In this document: positions 1 through 8,670 of the stretch, in pieces
How the letters are laid out: each line of letters begins with the position of its first letter
How positions within the stretch are numbered: position 1 is the first letter of the stretch
NCBI GenBank assembly: GCA_000026125.1
Contig: CU207211.1
Span: forward strand, 1,302,001 to 1,366,000
Length of the DNA stretch: 64,000 bases
Direction: 5' to 3'
From: Herminiimonas arsenicoxydans
GTDB taxonomy: Bacteria > Pseudomonadota > Gammaproteobacteria > Burkholderiales > Burkholderiaceae_D
The notes under the pieces: generated by a model
The model's input: only the letters and a program-made list of their open reading frames with translations
Database searches by the model: none
What the model was told of the DNA's origin: nothing
Translations under genes and position numbers: made by a program

Positions 1-82
1 AGTTTTCTACCGTTTTCGGCGCTTTTTCTGCGTCGAGTTCAATTGTGATTTTGCCGTGGTTGGTGGTGAGGATGACAGCCAT
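1..82 (-). CDS. ppiB: Cytoplasmic peptidyl-prolyl cis-trans isomerase, cyclophilin type (5' part only)
   Basis: Reading the minus strand from an ATG at 82-80 gives MAVILTTNHGKITIELDAEK followed by APKTVEN, which is the N-terminus of the small cytoplasmic cyclophilin PpiB. The remainder lies beyond the left edge of the window. Cyclophilins catalyse cis-trans isomerisation of Xaa-Pro bonds during folding. There is no signal peptide, unlike the neighbouring exported paralogue 31 bases upstream, so the two form a cytoplasmic/periplasmic pair on one transcript. A purine-rich AAGGA lies about six bases before the ATG on the minus strand, which supports this start. Confidence 0.9.
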   Translation of the reverse strand, partial: MAVILTTNHGKITIELDAEKAPKTVEN

Positions 83-113
83 ATGAGTCCTTGTTAGGTG
101 TGAAGTAAAAAAA

Positions 114-692
114 TTATTGTGTAATGGTAGCGGATTCGATGATCACCGGCTGTGCCGGTACATTTTGATGCGGCCCGCGATTACCGGTATTGACCTGCTT
201 GATCTTGTTGACGACTTCCGTGCCTTTGACGACTTTGCCGAATACTGTATAACCCCAGCCATCCTGACCCGGATAGTTCAGCATGTTGTTGGTTTGCGTG
301 TTGATGAAAAATTGTGCAGTGGCGGAATGCGGATTGCCGGTACGTGCCATGGCGATCGTGTAGATATCGTTTTTCAAACCGTTTTGCGCTTCATTCTGGA
401 TAGGCGCGCGGGTGACTTTTTCACGCATGTCCTTGTCGAAACCGCCGCCCTGAATCATGAAGTCGGCTATGACGCGATGAAAAATCGTACCGTTGTACTG
501 GCCGCTTTTTACGTATTGCAGAAAATTGTCTACGGTTTTCGGGGCCTTGTCCTGATTCAGTTCCAGCACGATATCGCCCATATTTGTTTTCAGCAAAACT
601 CGCGGTGCATCGGTTGCATGTGCCAGTTGCAGGGTGCCTGACAGCGACAGGGCGAAGGCGATGGAGAGGGCGCGACGACGGGAAAATTTCAT
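114..692 (-). CDS. ppiA: Exported peptidyl-prolyl cis-trans isomerase (PpiA-like cyclophilin)
   Basis: A 192-residue cyclophilin. The first 26 residues (KFSRRR, a hydrophobic stretch, then LQLAHA) form a classical Sec signal peptide, so the enzyme should act on proline bonds of periplasmic proteins. The mature part carries the family core: [15 protein letters not shown] with the active-site Arg, then the [11 protein letters not shown] region and [11 protein letters not shown]. An AAGGAAG ribosome site precedes the ATG on the minus strand. It is 31 bases upstream of ppiB and is probably cotranscribed with it. The family is certain. The ppiA symbol rests on the signal peptide and is less certain than the fold. 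Confidence 0.9.
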   Translation of the reverse strand: MKFSRRRALSIAFALSLSGTLQLAHATDAPRVLLKTNMGDIVLELNQDKAPKTVDNFLQYVKSGQYNGTIFHRVIADFMIQGGGFDKDMREKVTRAPIQNEAQNGLKNDIYTIAMARTGNPHSATAQFFINTQTNNMLNYPGQDGWGYTVFGKVVKGTEVVNKIKQVNTGNRGPHQNVPAQPVIIESATITQ

Positions 693-1094
693 GCTGACTT
701 CCTTTGTTCTGGATGGGCAGGTTGCAAAATGCCGGCAGCTGGCGCTTGATTTTTTTCAAGCAAGTTCAGCCTGCCTGGCAGGAATTTATTTGATGCTGCG
801 GTTGCAGGAATGACGGCGCTATCATATTATGCCGTCCCCTTTGCAAGTTAAGTCTCGGGTGTTTGCGGTTTGCCTAAGTTGTTGCCACATTGCTGAAGGT
901 TTGCCGTTATTTTGGTGACGGGAGGAAATTTCATCAATGCTATACTGCCGCAAAAACGTGCATTTTATCAAAAAGAAGTATGACAAAGTGTTTTGCGACA
1001 TGGTCGCATCAGTGCCGTGGATAGGCTGATACGTGTTGATGGTGATACGCATCAAAGCTTGTAACAAATTCCTGGTCGAAACAGACAACCATTC
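693..1094. other. Divergent intergenic region between ppiA and cysS
   Basis: About 400 bases without a credible gene. Leftward, the minus strand near 818-832 has AT-rich hexamers (TAATAT/TATGAT) that could be the -10 of the cyclophilin pair, but no convincing -35. Rightward there is an extended -10 element at 938-946. An 88-codon minus-strand frame covers most of the region, has no ribosome site and overlaps the cysS promoter, so I do not call it. Confidence 0.5.
938..946 (+). promoter_or_regulatory. Putative extended -10 promoter of cysS
   Basis: TGCTATACT matches the extended -10 pattern TGnTATAAT with one mismatch in the hexamer. There is no good -35 at 16-18 bases, which is usual for extended -10 promoters. 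Transcription would start near 953 and leave a leader of about 140 bases before cysS. Prediction from sequence only. Confidence 0.45.
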
Positions 1095-2483
1095 ATGAGT
1101 GCCCTGAAGATCTACAATACGCTGGCGCGCGAGAAGCAGCTATTTACTCCTATTGATCCGGGCAAAGTCCGGATGTATGTGTGCGGCATGACGGTGTACG
1201 ACTATTGTCACATCGGCCACGCGCGCGTGATGGTGGTGTTCGATCTGGTGCAGCGCTGGTTGCGTGCCTCCGGTTTCGATGTCACTTATGTACGCAATAT
1301 CACTGATATTGATGACAAGATCATCAAGCGGGCGGCAGAAAACGGTGAAACGATTTCACAGCTGACGCAGCGTTTTATCGATGCAATGGATGAGGATGCC
1401 GCTGCGCTGGGTGTGCAAAAACCCGATCACGAACCGCGCGCCACCAACTATGTGCCGCAAATGCTGGGCTTGATCGACATGCTGGAACGCAATGGCCTGG
1501 CATATAAAGCAGCCGATGGCGATGTGAATTACTCGGTGCGCGATTTTGCCGGTTACGGCAAGTTGTCCGGCAAGTCGCTGGATGATCTGCGCGCCGGTGA
1601 GCGCGTCGATGTCAATACGGGCAAGCACGATCCGCTGGACTTCGTATTGTGGAAGTCATCGAAAGAAAATGAACCGGAAGAAGTGAAATGGTCTTCCAAG
1701 TGGGGCAGTGGCCGCCCCGGCTGGCATATCGAATGTTCGGCGATGGCCTGCGAATTACTCGGCGAGCAATTCGACATCCATGGTGGTGGCGCCGATCTGC
1801 AATTTCCGCATCATGAAAACGAAATTGCGCAATCTGAAGGTGCGAGCGGGCATACTTTCGTCAATTACTGGATGCACAATGGATTCGTGCGCGTCGACAA
1901 TGAAAAAATGTCCAAATCTTTGGGTAACTTTTTCACGATACGCGAAGTACTGGAAAAATTTGATGCGGAAGTCGTACGCTTCTTTATTTTGCGTGCGCAT
2001 TACCGCAGCCAGTTGAATTATTCCGATGCGCATCTGGACGATGCGCGCAATGCCTTGACGCGCATGTATACGGCTCTGAAGGACGTGGCGCCGGATCATT
2101 TGCCGCTGGACATGACTGAGGCGCATGCAGTCCGTTTCATCGATGCGATGAATGACGATTTCAACACACCGCTGGCGATTGCCGTGTTGTTTGAACTGGC
2201 AAATGAAATCAATAGGGAAAAATCACCGGTACTGGCGCGCCAGTTGATCGGGCTGGCTGGTATAGTCGGTCTTTTGCAGCGCCCGGCGCAGCAATTCCTG
2301 CATGCAGGATTGGCAGGTGCCGACGAGATGGAAACATTGATTATCGGACAAATCGCTGCGCGCGCCGATGCAAAAAAGGCAAAGAACTTTGCCGAGGCGG
2401 ATCGCATTCGCGCCGCCCTGCTGGAAAAAGGCATCATCCTGGAAGACAAACCCGGCGGTTTAACCGAGTGGCGAAGGGCGTAG
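1095..2483 (+). CDS. cysS: Cysteinyl-tRNA synthetase
   Basis: 462 residues, the usual length for bacterial CysRS. It charges tRNA-Cys with cysteine in the cytoplasm. The class I signature HIGH is at residues 39-42 and KMSKS at 271-275. Cys30 in YVCGMTVYD, together with the [10 protein letters not shown] and HHENE segments, provides the zinc site that selects cysteine. The C-terminal part holds the helical anticodon-binding region. The ATG gives the standard N-terminus ([11 protein letters not shown]), although the ribosome site before it is weak. The next gene, a DNA glycosylase, begins seven bases after the stop and is probably cotranscribed. Confidence 0.97.
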   Translation: MSALKIYNTLAREKQLFTPIDPGKVRMYVCGMTVYDYCHIGHARVMVVFDLVQRWLRASGFDVTYVRNITDIDDKIIKRAAENGETISQLTQRFIDAMDEDAAALGVQKPDHEPRATNYVPQMLGLIDMLERNGLAYKAADGDVNYSVRDFAGYGKLSGKSLDDLRAGERVDVNTGKHDPLDFVLWKSSKENEPEEVKWSSKWGSGRPGWHIECSAMACELLGEQFDIHGGGADLQFPHHENEIAQSEGASGHTFVNYWMHNGFVRVDNEKMSKSLGNFFTIREVLEKFDAEVVRFFILRAHYRSQLNYSDAHLDDARNALTRMYTALKDVAPDHLPLDMTEAHAVRFIDAMNDDFNTPLAIAVLFELANEINREKSPVLARQLIGLAGIVGLLQRPAQQFLHAGLAGADEMETLIIGQIAARADAKKAKNFAEADRIRAALLEKGIILEDKPGGLTEWRRA

Positions 2484-2489
2484 AGCTGG

Positions 2490-3137
2490 ATGGGGAAAAT
2501 GACTGCCACCGATGAAACGCGCATCCTGCCTGTCTACTGGGAGGAGGCGAAGGTCGAGTTGATGAAACGCGACCGCATCATGCGCAAGCTGATTCCGCAA
2601 TTTGGCGATTTGCATCTGGCCAGTCGTGGTGAGCCGTTTTCAACATTGGCGCGCTCCATCATCGGCCAGCAGATTTCCGTCAAGGCCGCCGATAGCGTGT
2701 GGCAGCGTTTTCTCGAAATTTGTCCGAAATGCACGCCCGTGCAGGTCATCAAGGCTGGCGATAAACTGGCCAGTTGTGGCTTATCCAAGCGAAAATCAGA
2801 GTACATTCTCGATCTGGCCGACCATTTCAAGGCGAAACGTGTCAATTGTGACAAGTGGGCTGAAATGGAAGATGAGGACGTTATTGCCGATTTGATTCAA
2901 ATTCGCGGCATCGGACGCTGGACAGCGGAGATGTTTTTGATATTTAATCTGCTCCGGCCGAATATTTTGCCGCTGGACGACGTCGGTCTGCTGGCAGGCA
3001 TCAGTCGTAACTATTTTTCCGGCGAGCCGGTTTCCCGCAGCGATGCGCGGGAAGTCGCCGCCAATTGGGAGCCCTACCGTACGGTGGCAACCTGGTACCT
3101 GTGGCGCAGTCTTGATGCGGTGAGTGCACCAGCTTGA
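2490..3137 (+). CDS. DNA-3-methyladenine glycosylase II (AlkA-type, HhH-GPD family)
   Basis: 215 residues with the helix-hairpin-helix-GPD fold. The hairpin is at [15 protein letters not shown] and the catalytic Asp lies in [12 protein letters not shown] just after it. Family members flip out alkylated purines (3-methyladenine, 7-methylguanine) and cut the N-glycosidic bond to begin base-excision repair. It lacks the N-terminal AraC/Ada regulatory domains found in some relatives and the iron-sulphur cysteines of the MutY/Nth branch. An ATG nine bases downstream (2499) is an alternative start with a GGGGA just before it. It sits between cysS and accA, spaced as in an operon. Confidence 0.88.
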   Translation: MGKMTATDETRILPVYWEEAKVELMKRDRIMRKLIPQFGDLHLASRGEPFSTLARSIIGQQISVKAADSVWQRFLEICPKCTPVQVIKAGDKLASCGLSKRKSEYILDLADHFKAKRVNCDKWAEMEDEDVIADLIQIRGIGRWTAEMFLIFNLLRPNILPLDDVGLLAGISRNYFSGEPVSRSDAREVAANWEPYRTVATWYLWRSLDAVSAPA

Positions 3138-3171
3138 GCCGCCACACGCATATCCACCTCATGGAGGCACG

Positions 3172-4146
3172 ATGAGTAAAACGACTTTCCTCGGCTTTGA
3201 ACAGCCGATTGCAGAACTCGATTCCAAGATCGAAGAGCTGCGCTTTGTGCAGGACGATTCGGCAGTTGATATCTCGGAAGAGATCGATCGCCTGTCGAAG
3301 AAAAGCCAGCAATTGACCAAAGATATTTACGCCAAGCTCACGCCATGGCAGGTATCGCAGATTGCGCGTCATCCACAGCGTCCGTACACGATGGACTATG
3401 TGAATGAAATCTTTACCGATTTCCACGAATTGCACGGTGATCGCAGCTATGCAGACGACCTCTCTATCGTCGGTGGTCTGGCCCGCTTCAACGGCATGCC
3501 TTGCATGGTGATCGGCCATCAAAAGGGCCGCGACACCAAGGAACGCAGCCTGCGCAATTTCGGCATGCCGAAACCTGAAGGCTATCGCAAGGCGATGCGT
3601 CTGATGAAGCTGGCGGAAAAATTCAATCTGCCGGTGTTTACCTTTGTCGATACGCCAGGCGCCTTTCCCGGCATTGATGCGGAAGAGCGCGGTCAGTCAG
3701 AAGCGATCGGTCACAATCTGTACGTGATGGCTGAATTGAAAGTGCCGCTGATCGCGACCATCATCGGCGAAGGCGGTTCCGGCGGCGCGCTGGCGATTGC
3801 GGTTGGCGACGCAGTGCTGATGCTGCAATACTCGACGTATTCGGTGATTTCACCGGAAGGCTGTGCCTCGATACTGTGGAAGTCTGCAGAGCGGGCATCC
3901 GATGCAGCAGAAGCATTGGGCCTGACTGCACATCGCCTGAAGGCGATGGGCCTGATCGACAAGATCATCAATGAACCGCTGGGCGGCGCGCATCGCGATC
4001 CAAAACAGATGGCAGCACTGGTCAAGCGTGCTTTGGCTGATACCGTACGCCAGTTCCAGGGCATGAAAACCAAGGATTTACTGGCAGCTCGCCATGAGAA
4101 ATTGATGAGCTACGGTAAGTTCAAAGAAATCAGCACACCGGAATGA
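3172..4146 (+). CDS. accA: Acetyl-CoA carboxylase carboxyltransferase subunit alpha
   Basis: 324 residues, the family's standard length. AccA with AccD transfers the carboxyl group from biotin to acetyl-CoA, giving malonyl-CoA, the committed step of fatty-acid synthesis. The start at 3172 is chosen because it gives the conserved N-terminus ([16 protein letters not shown]) and has GGAGG five bases upstream. The frame is open earlier, but that extension overlaps the glycosylase gene. Conserved crotonase-fold segments include [32 protein letters not shown] and [10 protein letters not shown], which form the CoA and oxyanion pockets. tilS starts three bases after the stop. Confidence 0.97.
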   Translation: MSKTTFLGFEQPIAELDSKIEELRFVQDDSAVDISEEIDRLSKKSQQLTKDIYAKLTPWQVSQIARHPQRPYTMDYVNEIFTDFHELHGDRSYADDLSIVGGLARFNGMPCMVIGHQKGRDTKERSLRNFGMPKPEGYRKAMRLMKLAEKFNLPVFTFVDTPGAFPGIDAEERGQSEAIGHNLYVMAELKVPLIATIIGEGGSGGALAIAVGDAVLMLQYSTYSVISPEGCASILWKSAERASDAAEALGLTAHRLKAMGLIDKIINEPLGGAHRDPKQMAALVKRALADTVRQFQGMKTKDLLAARHEKLMSYGKFKEISTPE

Positions 4147-4149
4147 GCC

Positions 4150-5547
4150 TTGACTGATAAAGACATTGCGGCAACGCAAAGTGAATTTGAACGCGCGTTA
4201 GGGGAAATCCGGACGCGCGTTTCTCTTTCCGGATCTGCTGCGCAAAAAATTGCGATTGCCTATAGCGGCGGACTGGATTCTGCGGCCTTGCTGTACCTGC
4301 TGCGTGCGTATGCGACGCAACACGGGCTAGAACTGTTTGCCTTCCATGTGCATCATGGACTGAGCCTGAATGCAGATCAGTGGCTGGCGCACTGCCAGCA
4401 ACAATGTGCCGGGTTGGGCGTGGCATTTGATGCGCGGCGTGTACAGATCGCGAATCAGGACAAGAGCGGTGTCGAGGAAGCCGCACGTCATAGTCGTTAT
4501 GCCGCCCTGGGTGAAATGTGCCGTGCGCATGATGTGCCTTTGTTGTTGACCGCGCATCATCAGGATGATCAGGCAGAAACCGTGCTGCTGCAATTGTTGC
4601 GCGGTTCCGGCGTGGCTGGATTGTCCGGTATGGATAGTGTCAATCATGCGGCGGATTTGCTTGGCGATGCAACTTTGCTGATGGGGCGACCGCTGTTGCA
4701 ACTGGCGCGCGCGGATCTGGAAAAAATCGTTACCAGCAATGCAATCGCCTTTGTCGAGGATGAATCCAATCTCGACCCGCGCTACGCGCGCAACGCCTTG
4801 CGTCATCAGGTCATGCCGACACTGGCGCAACATTTCCCGGGCTTTCAGCAACGCTTTGCGCGCACTGCGCAACATGCGCAATCGGCGCAACGCCTGCTGA
4901 TAGAACTGGCCGCGCAGGATTTGACCGTGTGTCTTGATGGTGACTGTCTCGATATAACGAAGCTCAGGCAGTTCAGCACGGACCGCATCGATAGCATGTT
5001 GCGCTACTGGTTCGGTTCGCGCGGCGTGCGCATGCCCTCGACTTCCTGGCTCAATGAAATGCGCACGCAATTGCTGGAAGCCAAACACGATGCGCAGTTA
5101 TGCGTCACGCATGCGGATTGCCATATCCGCCGCCATCGCGATCGCGTCTATCTGACGCCCAAGCTTGATCCTGCCAGCCTGGAGCAGGCGCCGCTGGCAT
5201 TTCGCTGGGACGGTACAACGGCCATGCAGTTTGCCGAATTCGGCGGTACGCTGTTTTTCGAGGAGGCAGAGCAGGGCGTGAGTGCGGAATGGTTGCGTGG
5301 GCAGGCATTGACCATGCAGTTGCGCAGCGGCGGCGAGCGTCTGAAGCCGGCGTGGAATCGGCCAACCAAAAGCCTGAAATATCATTATCAGGCTGGCGAT
5401 GTACCCGCCTGGGAGCGGGAACGTTTGCCACTGGTTTTTGCAGAGAAGCAATTACTGTTTGCGGCAGGAATCGGTATGGATTGCCACTCGTTCAGTACGC
5501 AAGCCGGAACGCATATACAACTGCGCTGGCAGTTCGATTCGCCATAA
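4150..5547 (+). CDS. tilS: tRNA(Ile)-lysidine synthase
   Basis: 465 residues. TilS uses ATP to attach lysine to C34 of tRNA-Ile(CAU), turning it into an AUA-reading isoleucine tRNA. The N-type ATP-pyrophosphatase loop SGGLDS is at residues 39-44 and the LLTAHHQDDQAETVLLQLLRGSG segment (here from about residue 133) is diagnostic. The C-terminal domain (RSGGERLKPAWNRPTKSLK) contacts the tRNA acceptor. The start is a TTG three bases after the accA stop. No ATG lies close enough to replace it, and a GGA element sits eight bases before. The accA-tilS pairing is common in betaproteobacteria. Confidence 0.95.
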   Translation: MTDKDIAATQSEFERALGEIRTRVSLSGSAAQKIAIAYSGGLDSAALLYLLRAYATQHGLELFAFHVHHGLSLNADQWLAHCQQQCAGLGVAFDARRVQIANQDKSGVEEAARHSRYAALGEMCRAHDVPLLLTAHHQDDQAETVLLQLLRGSGVAGLSGMDSVNHAADLLGDATLLMGRPLLQLARADLEKIVTSNAIAFVEDESNLDPRYARNALRHQVMPTLAQHFPGFQQRFARTAQHAQSAQRLLIELAAQDLTVCLDGDCLDITKLRQFSTDRIDSMLRYWFGSRGVRMPSTSWLNEMRTQLLEAKHDAQLCVTHADCHIRRHRDRVYLTPKLDPASLEQAPLAFRWDGTTAMQFAEFGGTLFFEEAEQGVSAEWLRGQALTMQLRSGGERLKPAWNRPTKSLKYHYQAGDVPAWERERLPLVFAEKQLLFAAGIGMDCHSFSTQAGTHIQLRWQFDSP

Positions 5548-5694
5548 ATCAATTTCATTGCCAATTCTGGTTATTTTAATAAGTAGAAAGTGGCTGGAAA
5601 CTCCTGCCGGACTTGTCATTCTGCGCTGCAGGCTGTAAAGTCGTGGGTTGTTTTTTCCTGCTTACCTCATTTCAAAGCGCGCTTTTTACTCCTT

Positions 5695-6948
5695 ATGGCT
5701 TTAATAGTTCACAAATACGGCGGCACATCGATGGGCTCTACCGAGCGCATCAAGAATGTTGCCAGACGCGTCGCCAAATGGCATGACGCTGGTTATCAAA
5801 TCGTGGTGGTGCCATCGGCCATGTCCGGCGAAACCAATCGTTTGATCGGCTTGGCCAAGGAGTTGATGCCGCATCCGAATCCGCGCGAACTCGACATGCT
5901 GGCTTCGACTGGAGAGCAGGTTTCCGTCGCCTTGCTGGCGATGGCGCTGCATTCCATCGGCAAGGAAGCCGTGTCGTATACTGGCTGGCAGGCTGGCATC
6001 AAAACCGACTCCGCCTTTACCAAGGCACGCATACAATCGATCGATGACGTGAAGGTGAAGAAGGATCTGGATGCCGGCCGTATCGTGATCATTACCGGTT
6101 TCCAGGGTGTGGATGAAGATGGCAATATCGCCACGCTGGGACGCGGCGGTTCGGATACGTCGGCGGTTGCGGTTGCGGTCGCGCTTGAGGCGAAGGAATG
6201 CCTGATCTATACCGATGTGGATGGCGTCTATACGACCGATCCGCGCGTAGTGTCGGAAGCACGTCGCCTGAATACCGTCACATTTGAAGAGATGCTCGAA
6301 ATGGCGTCGCTAGGCTCGAAAGTGCTGCAGATACGCTCAGTCGAATTTGCCGGCAATTACAAGATGCCGACGCGCGTATTGTCGTCGCTGACCGACCCCA
6401 TGATGTCGCTGGAAGAAGAAGCAAAATCCGGCACCCTGATTTCGTTTGAGGAAGATACAAAGATGGAACAAGCCGCTATTACCGGTATTGCATTTAGTCG
6501 CGATGAAGCAAAAATCACCGTTCTGGGCGTACCGGATCGTCCTGGTATCGCTTACCAGATTCTCGGCCCTATCGCTGCAGCGAATATTGAAGTCGACATG
6601 ATTATCCAAAATCAGTCGGTAGACGGCAAGACGGACTTTACCTTCACCGTACCGCGCGCCGATTACGCCAAGGCAGTGGATGTGCTCAATGACAGCGTCA
6701 AGGCACATATCGGTGCTGCCAGTATTCAGGGCGACACCAAGGTGTCAAAAGTGTCCGTGGTCGGCGTCGGCATGCGCAGCCATGTCGGCATCGCATCGCA
6801 AATGTTCCGTACCTTGTCGGAAGAGGGCATCAACATCCAGATGATCTCAACTTCGGAAATCAAGATTTCTGTTTTGATCGACGAGAAGTACATGGAATTG
6901 GCAGTGCGCGCATTGCACAAGACCTTTGATCTGGAAAAAAGCAATTAA
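5695..6948 (+). CDS. lysC: Aspartate kinase (lysine/threonine-sensitive type)
   Basis: 417 residues, the length of the betaproteobacterial aspartokinase with two C-terminal ACT domains. It phosphorylates aspartate as the first step towards lysine, threonine, methionine and diaminopimelate. The kinase signature VHKYGGTSMGS is at the N-terminus, followed by TGFQGVDEDGNIATLGRGGSDT. The ACT repeats lie at about residues 270-345 and 350-415 and should bind feedback inhibitors. The frame is open 35 codons upstream, but the ATG at 5695 gives the family N-terminus (MALIVHKYGG). It probably has its own promoter in the 147-base gap before it. dapC, dapD and dapE of the same pathway lie further right. 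Confidence 0.96.
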   Translation: MALIVHKYGGTSMGSTERIKNVARRVAKWHDAGYQIVVVPSAMSGETNRLIGLAKELMPHPNPRELDMLASTGEQVSVALLAMALHSIGKEAVSYTGWQAGIKTDSAFTKARIQSIDDVKVKKDLDAGRIVIITGFQGVDEDGNIATLGRGGSDTSAVAVAVALEAKECLIYTDVDGVYTTDPRVVSEARRLNTVTFEEMLEMASLGSKVLQIRSVEFAGNYKMPTRVLSSLTDPMMSLEEEAKSGTLISFEEDTKMEQAAITGIAFSRDEAKITVLGVPDRPGIAYQILGPIAAANIEVDMIIQNQSVDGKTDFTFTVPRADYAKAVDVLNDSVKAHIGAASIQGDTKVSKVSVVGVGMRSHVGIASQMFRTLSEEGINIQMISTSEIKISVLIDEKYMELAVRALHKTFDLEKSN

Positions 6949-6972
6949 GTCATTTTTGATTGCATAGTTTGG

Positions 6973-7001
6973 TTGACCAGACATGCATGAAAAGTTATTA
7001 T
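6973..7001 (+). promoter_or_regulatory. Promoter of tRNA-Ser
   Basis: TTGACC (6973-6978), a 17-base spacer and TATTAT (6996-7001) make a strong sigma-70 promoter match. It ends 45 bases before the tRNA, between the lysC stop and the tRNA gene. Confidence 0.75.
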
Positions 7002-7046
7002 GCTGAACCTTCTGGTAGCGTGTTGGTGGTGCTACTGAAGTAATGT

Positions 7047-7140
7047 GGAGGCGTGGCCGAGTGGTCGAAGGCACTTCCCTGCTAAGGAAGCATATGGGCT
7101 TAAACCCGTATCGTGGGTTCGACTCCCACCGCCTCCTCCA
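7047..7140 (+). tRNA. serX: tRNA-Ser (anticodon GCU)
   Basis: 94 bases including an encoded CCA. The acceptor arms GGAGGCG and CGCCTCC pair fully. The anticodon stem CTTCC/GGAAG encloses the loop CTGCTAA, giving anticodon GCU for AGC/AGU serine codons. There is a long class II variable arm (ATGGG/CCCGT region) and the T arm GTGGG-TTCGACT-CCCAC. The base before CCA is T, whereas serine tRNAs usually have G at this discriminator position. It has its own promoter and a terminator ten bases downstream, so it is a monocistronic tRNA. The gene symbol follows the usual name for this isoacceptor. Confidence 0.96.
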
Positions 7141-7150
7141 AAAGATTAGA

Positions 7151-7179
7151 AGCCCTTGATGAAAATCAAGGGCTTTTTT
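7151..7179 (+). terminator. Intrinsic terminator of tRNA-Ser
   Basis: AGCCCTTGAT (7151-7160), a GAAA tetraloop and ATCAAGGGCT (7165-7174) form a perfect ten-base-pair stem followed by a T run. It lies just after the CCA end. Confidence 0.92.
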
Positions 7180-7260
7180 CTTTGGTCTAATTGGATAAGT
7201 CACTTTTATTGGAACAAAGCATTTTGAACACGAAAAGAAGCAAGCGCTGGAATGGGAGCA

Positions 7261-7742
7261 TGGATACGCTGGAGGCGGACTATCTGAAGGGTGTGACTGC
7301 ACAAATGAAGGCTTACGGCGAGCGCGTGCAGTTTGCTCTGAGCGGGCCGGGGCAGCGACCGAATTATCAGGTGACCAATACCTTCGATAAAAAAATGGCA
7401 TTCGACGGCAATCATCATTTGCTGCGAGCGGAAGAACATGAATTTGCGGCGGGCAATGCAACTGTGGTGCTGACGCTGCAGCAAATTGAACAGACGATCG
7501 CAGGCATCGGGATGGTCAAGACAACGAGCAGCGTACGCAAGACGCGCGTTGTCGGCAGTGGTACCAAGGTGGCGGCCAAGCCGGGTGATTTGATCGATAT
7601 CCAGAAATATGAATATTTCAAAAACAATATGCAGAAGCTGCCGGAAGGCATACGCGCCTACTCACAGCAAGTCAGCGCACTGATGAAGCAGGGCATGTCT
7701 GCGGAAGCGGCATTTGGCGAGATTGTGCAACAGTATTTTTGA
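7261..7742 (+). CDS. Hypothetical protein (unrecognised, about 160 residues)
   Basis: I do not recognise this protein. From the ATG at 7261 it has 160 residues, is soluble-looking and mixed alpha/beta, and has no signal peptide, membrane segment, cysteine cluster or known catalytic motif. The middle is beta-rich (NATVVLTLQQIEQTI, SVRKTRVVGSG) and the end helical (AYSQQVSALMKQGMSAEAAF). The frame is open upstream to a TTG at 7191, within the decay of the tRNA terminator. The ATG at 7261 with a nearby GGGAG is more plausible, but the start is unsure. It lies alone between the tRNA-Ser terminator and a bidirectional terminator, so it is probably monocistronic. Codon use resembles its neighbours. 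Confidence 0.7.
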
Positions 7743-7783
7743 GGTGCTATTGGAAGGTGACATCGCCTCACTTCTTTGCATAT

Positions 7784-7813
7784 GAAAAAGCCCGCAATAT
7801 TGCGGGCTTTTTC
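7784..7813. terminator. Bidirectional intrinsic terminator
   Basis: GAAAAAGCCCGCA (7784-7796), loop ATAT and TGCGGGCTTTTTC (7801-7813) form a perfect 13-base-pair hairpin with A and T runs on both sides. It lies between two convergent hypothetical genes and should serve both. Confidence 0.92.
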
Positions 7814-7889
7814 AATTCATCCGGTCATCAACATGGCAGGTATTGTCATGAATGTCAGTCCGGTTAAAGACGCGGGCCATACCTGAGGC

Positions 7890-8093
7890 TTACACGCGAT
7901 AAATCTTTTCTCCTGTCTGCACAATCTTGAATTTGGCATCGGACAGGGGATCCAGCGCTCGTCCATCAGTCAACTGATAGGTTTTGCTACCCGGACTTCC
8001 TTCGTCGGAAGTTTCTATAGGGGTTTGGTACACCTCCACATGATAGGCCGCTCCTGTTTTACCTTTGGCATCGAATTTTTCTACCAAATCCAT
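7890..8093 (-). CDS. Small hypothetical protein (67 residues)
   Basis: A 67-residue minus-strand gene with a clear ribosome site (AAAGGAG seven bases before the ATG) and a downstream terminator, so I believe it is real. The product is hydrophilic and charged (MDLVEKFDAKGKTGAAYHVE at the start), with no membrane segment, cysteines or known motif. Alternating polar and apolar residues (YHVEVYQTPI, KFKIVQTGEKIYRV) suggest a small beta-rich fold. It is transcribed away from the flagellar master operon and shares the 713-base intergenic region with it. Function unknown. Confidence 0.68.
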   Translation of the reverse strand: MDLVEKFDAKGKTGAAYHVEVYQTPIETSDEGSPGSKTYQLTDGRALDPLSDAKFKIVQTGEKIYRV

Positions 8094-8348
8094 AAGAGTC
8101 TCCTTTTACTTGATGATGGAATATCCGACTTAACAATAGCAGATTTTATCGGCAGTCCACGCATCGAATGAATATCTCTTGCACGAAACCTGTACAGGCG
8201 ACAAACCGGGCATTTAAATATCCAGTCCGATGCAGCTTGCTAATCGACGGCTGTATTGGCATGTAATTCTCCAGCCTTGCAAAGTCGGGCTGACAGAGCG
8301 GCGAAAACAGAAAATATGCAAATAATCAAAATTATTTCATCCGAACCC

Positions 8349-8375
8349 TAAAGTTTCGGAAATGCCCGCCGTTAT
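8349..8375 (+). promoter_or_regulatory. Sigma-28 (FliA) type promoter, distal copy
   Basis: TAAAGTTT (8349-8356), an 11-base spacer and GCCGTTAT (8368-8375). The known FliA consensus is TAAAGTTT-N11-GCCGATAA, so the -35 is perfect, the spacing exact and the -10 differs at two bases. It faces flhD, 432 bases upstream of its ATG. Confidence 0.75.
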
Positions 8376-8425
8376 CAAAGTCAGATAAAGGCATAAAAAT
8401 TTTTAAATTTATTTTGTTTGAGCCC

Positions 8426-8452
8426 TAAAGTTCTGCAAAAGCGTGCCGTTAA
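8426..8452 (+). promoter_or_regulatory. Sigma-28 (FliA) type promoter, proximal copy
   Basis: TAAAGTTC (8426-8433), an 11-base spacer and GCCGTTAA (8445-8452). One mismatch to the -35 and one to the -10 of the FliA consensus, with exact spacing. It lies 77 bases after the first copy in the same orientation. The preceding CCC is shared by both copies. Confidence 0.75.
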
Positions 8453-8457
8453 AGATA

Positions 8458-8487
8458 CAAGAGGCAGGAAAAAGCCTTTGTTTTTTG
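8458..8487 (+). terminator. Terminator-like hairpin just after the proximal sigma-28 promoter
   Basis: CAAGAGGC (8458-8465), loop AGGAAAAA and GCCTTTG (8474-8480) pair with one bulged G, followed by TTTTTTG. It begins at about the expected start of the proximal sigma-28 transcript. It would act only on transcripts begun upstream, such as those from the distal copy. The stem is short, so its strength is doubtful. Confidence 0.4.
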
Positions 8488-8653
8488 TTGTTTGAATGAA
8501 TATTTTTAAGTAATTCAGACGTCAAAACGGCATAAAATTTTTCTTTTTTTATCGGTTTTTGCAGATTTGTCAGCGCGGGAAATAAACGCGTAGATGTAAT
8601 GTGCAAGCCACTCTCCGCGCCATTCCTTGTTGCGCGTACCGCATGCTGGTCGA

Positions 8654-8670
8654 CGTTTGTAGGACAAACG
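8654..8670. promoter_or_regulatory. Palindromic candidate operator upstream of flhD
   Basis: CGTTTGT-AGG-ACAAACG is a perfect seven-base inverted repeat with a three-base centre, 28 bases before a TATAAA at 8698-8703. Its size and symmetry suit a dimeric regulator; which one is unknown. Confidence 0.4.

Noticed and set aside
822..1088. 88-codon minus-strand open frame between ppiA and cysS
   Set aside because: No ribosome site, no recognisable sequence, and it overlaps the cysS promoter.
7047..8093. Genomic island inserted at tRNA-Ser
   Set aside because: No integrase, no repeated copy of the tRNA 3' end downstream in the window, and no change of codon use in the two small genes.
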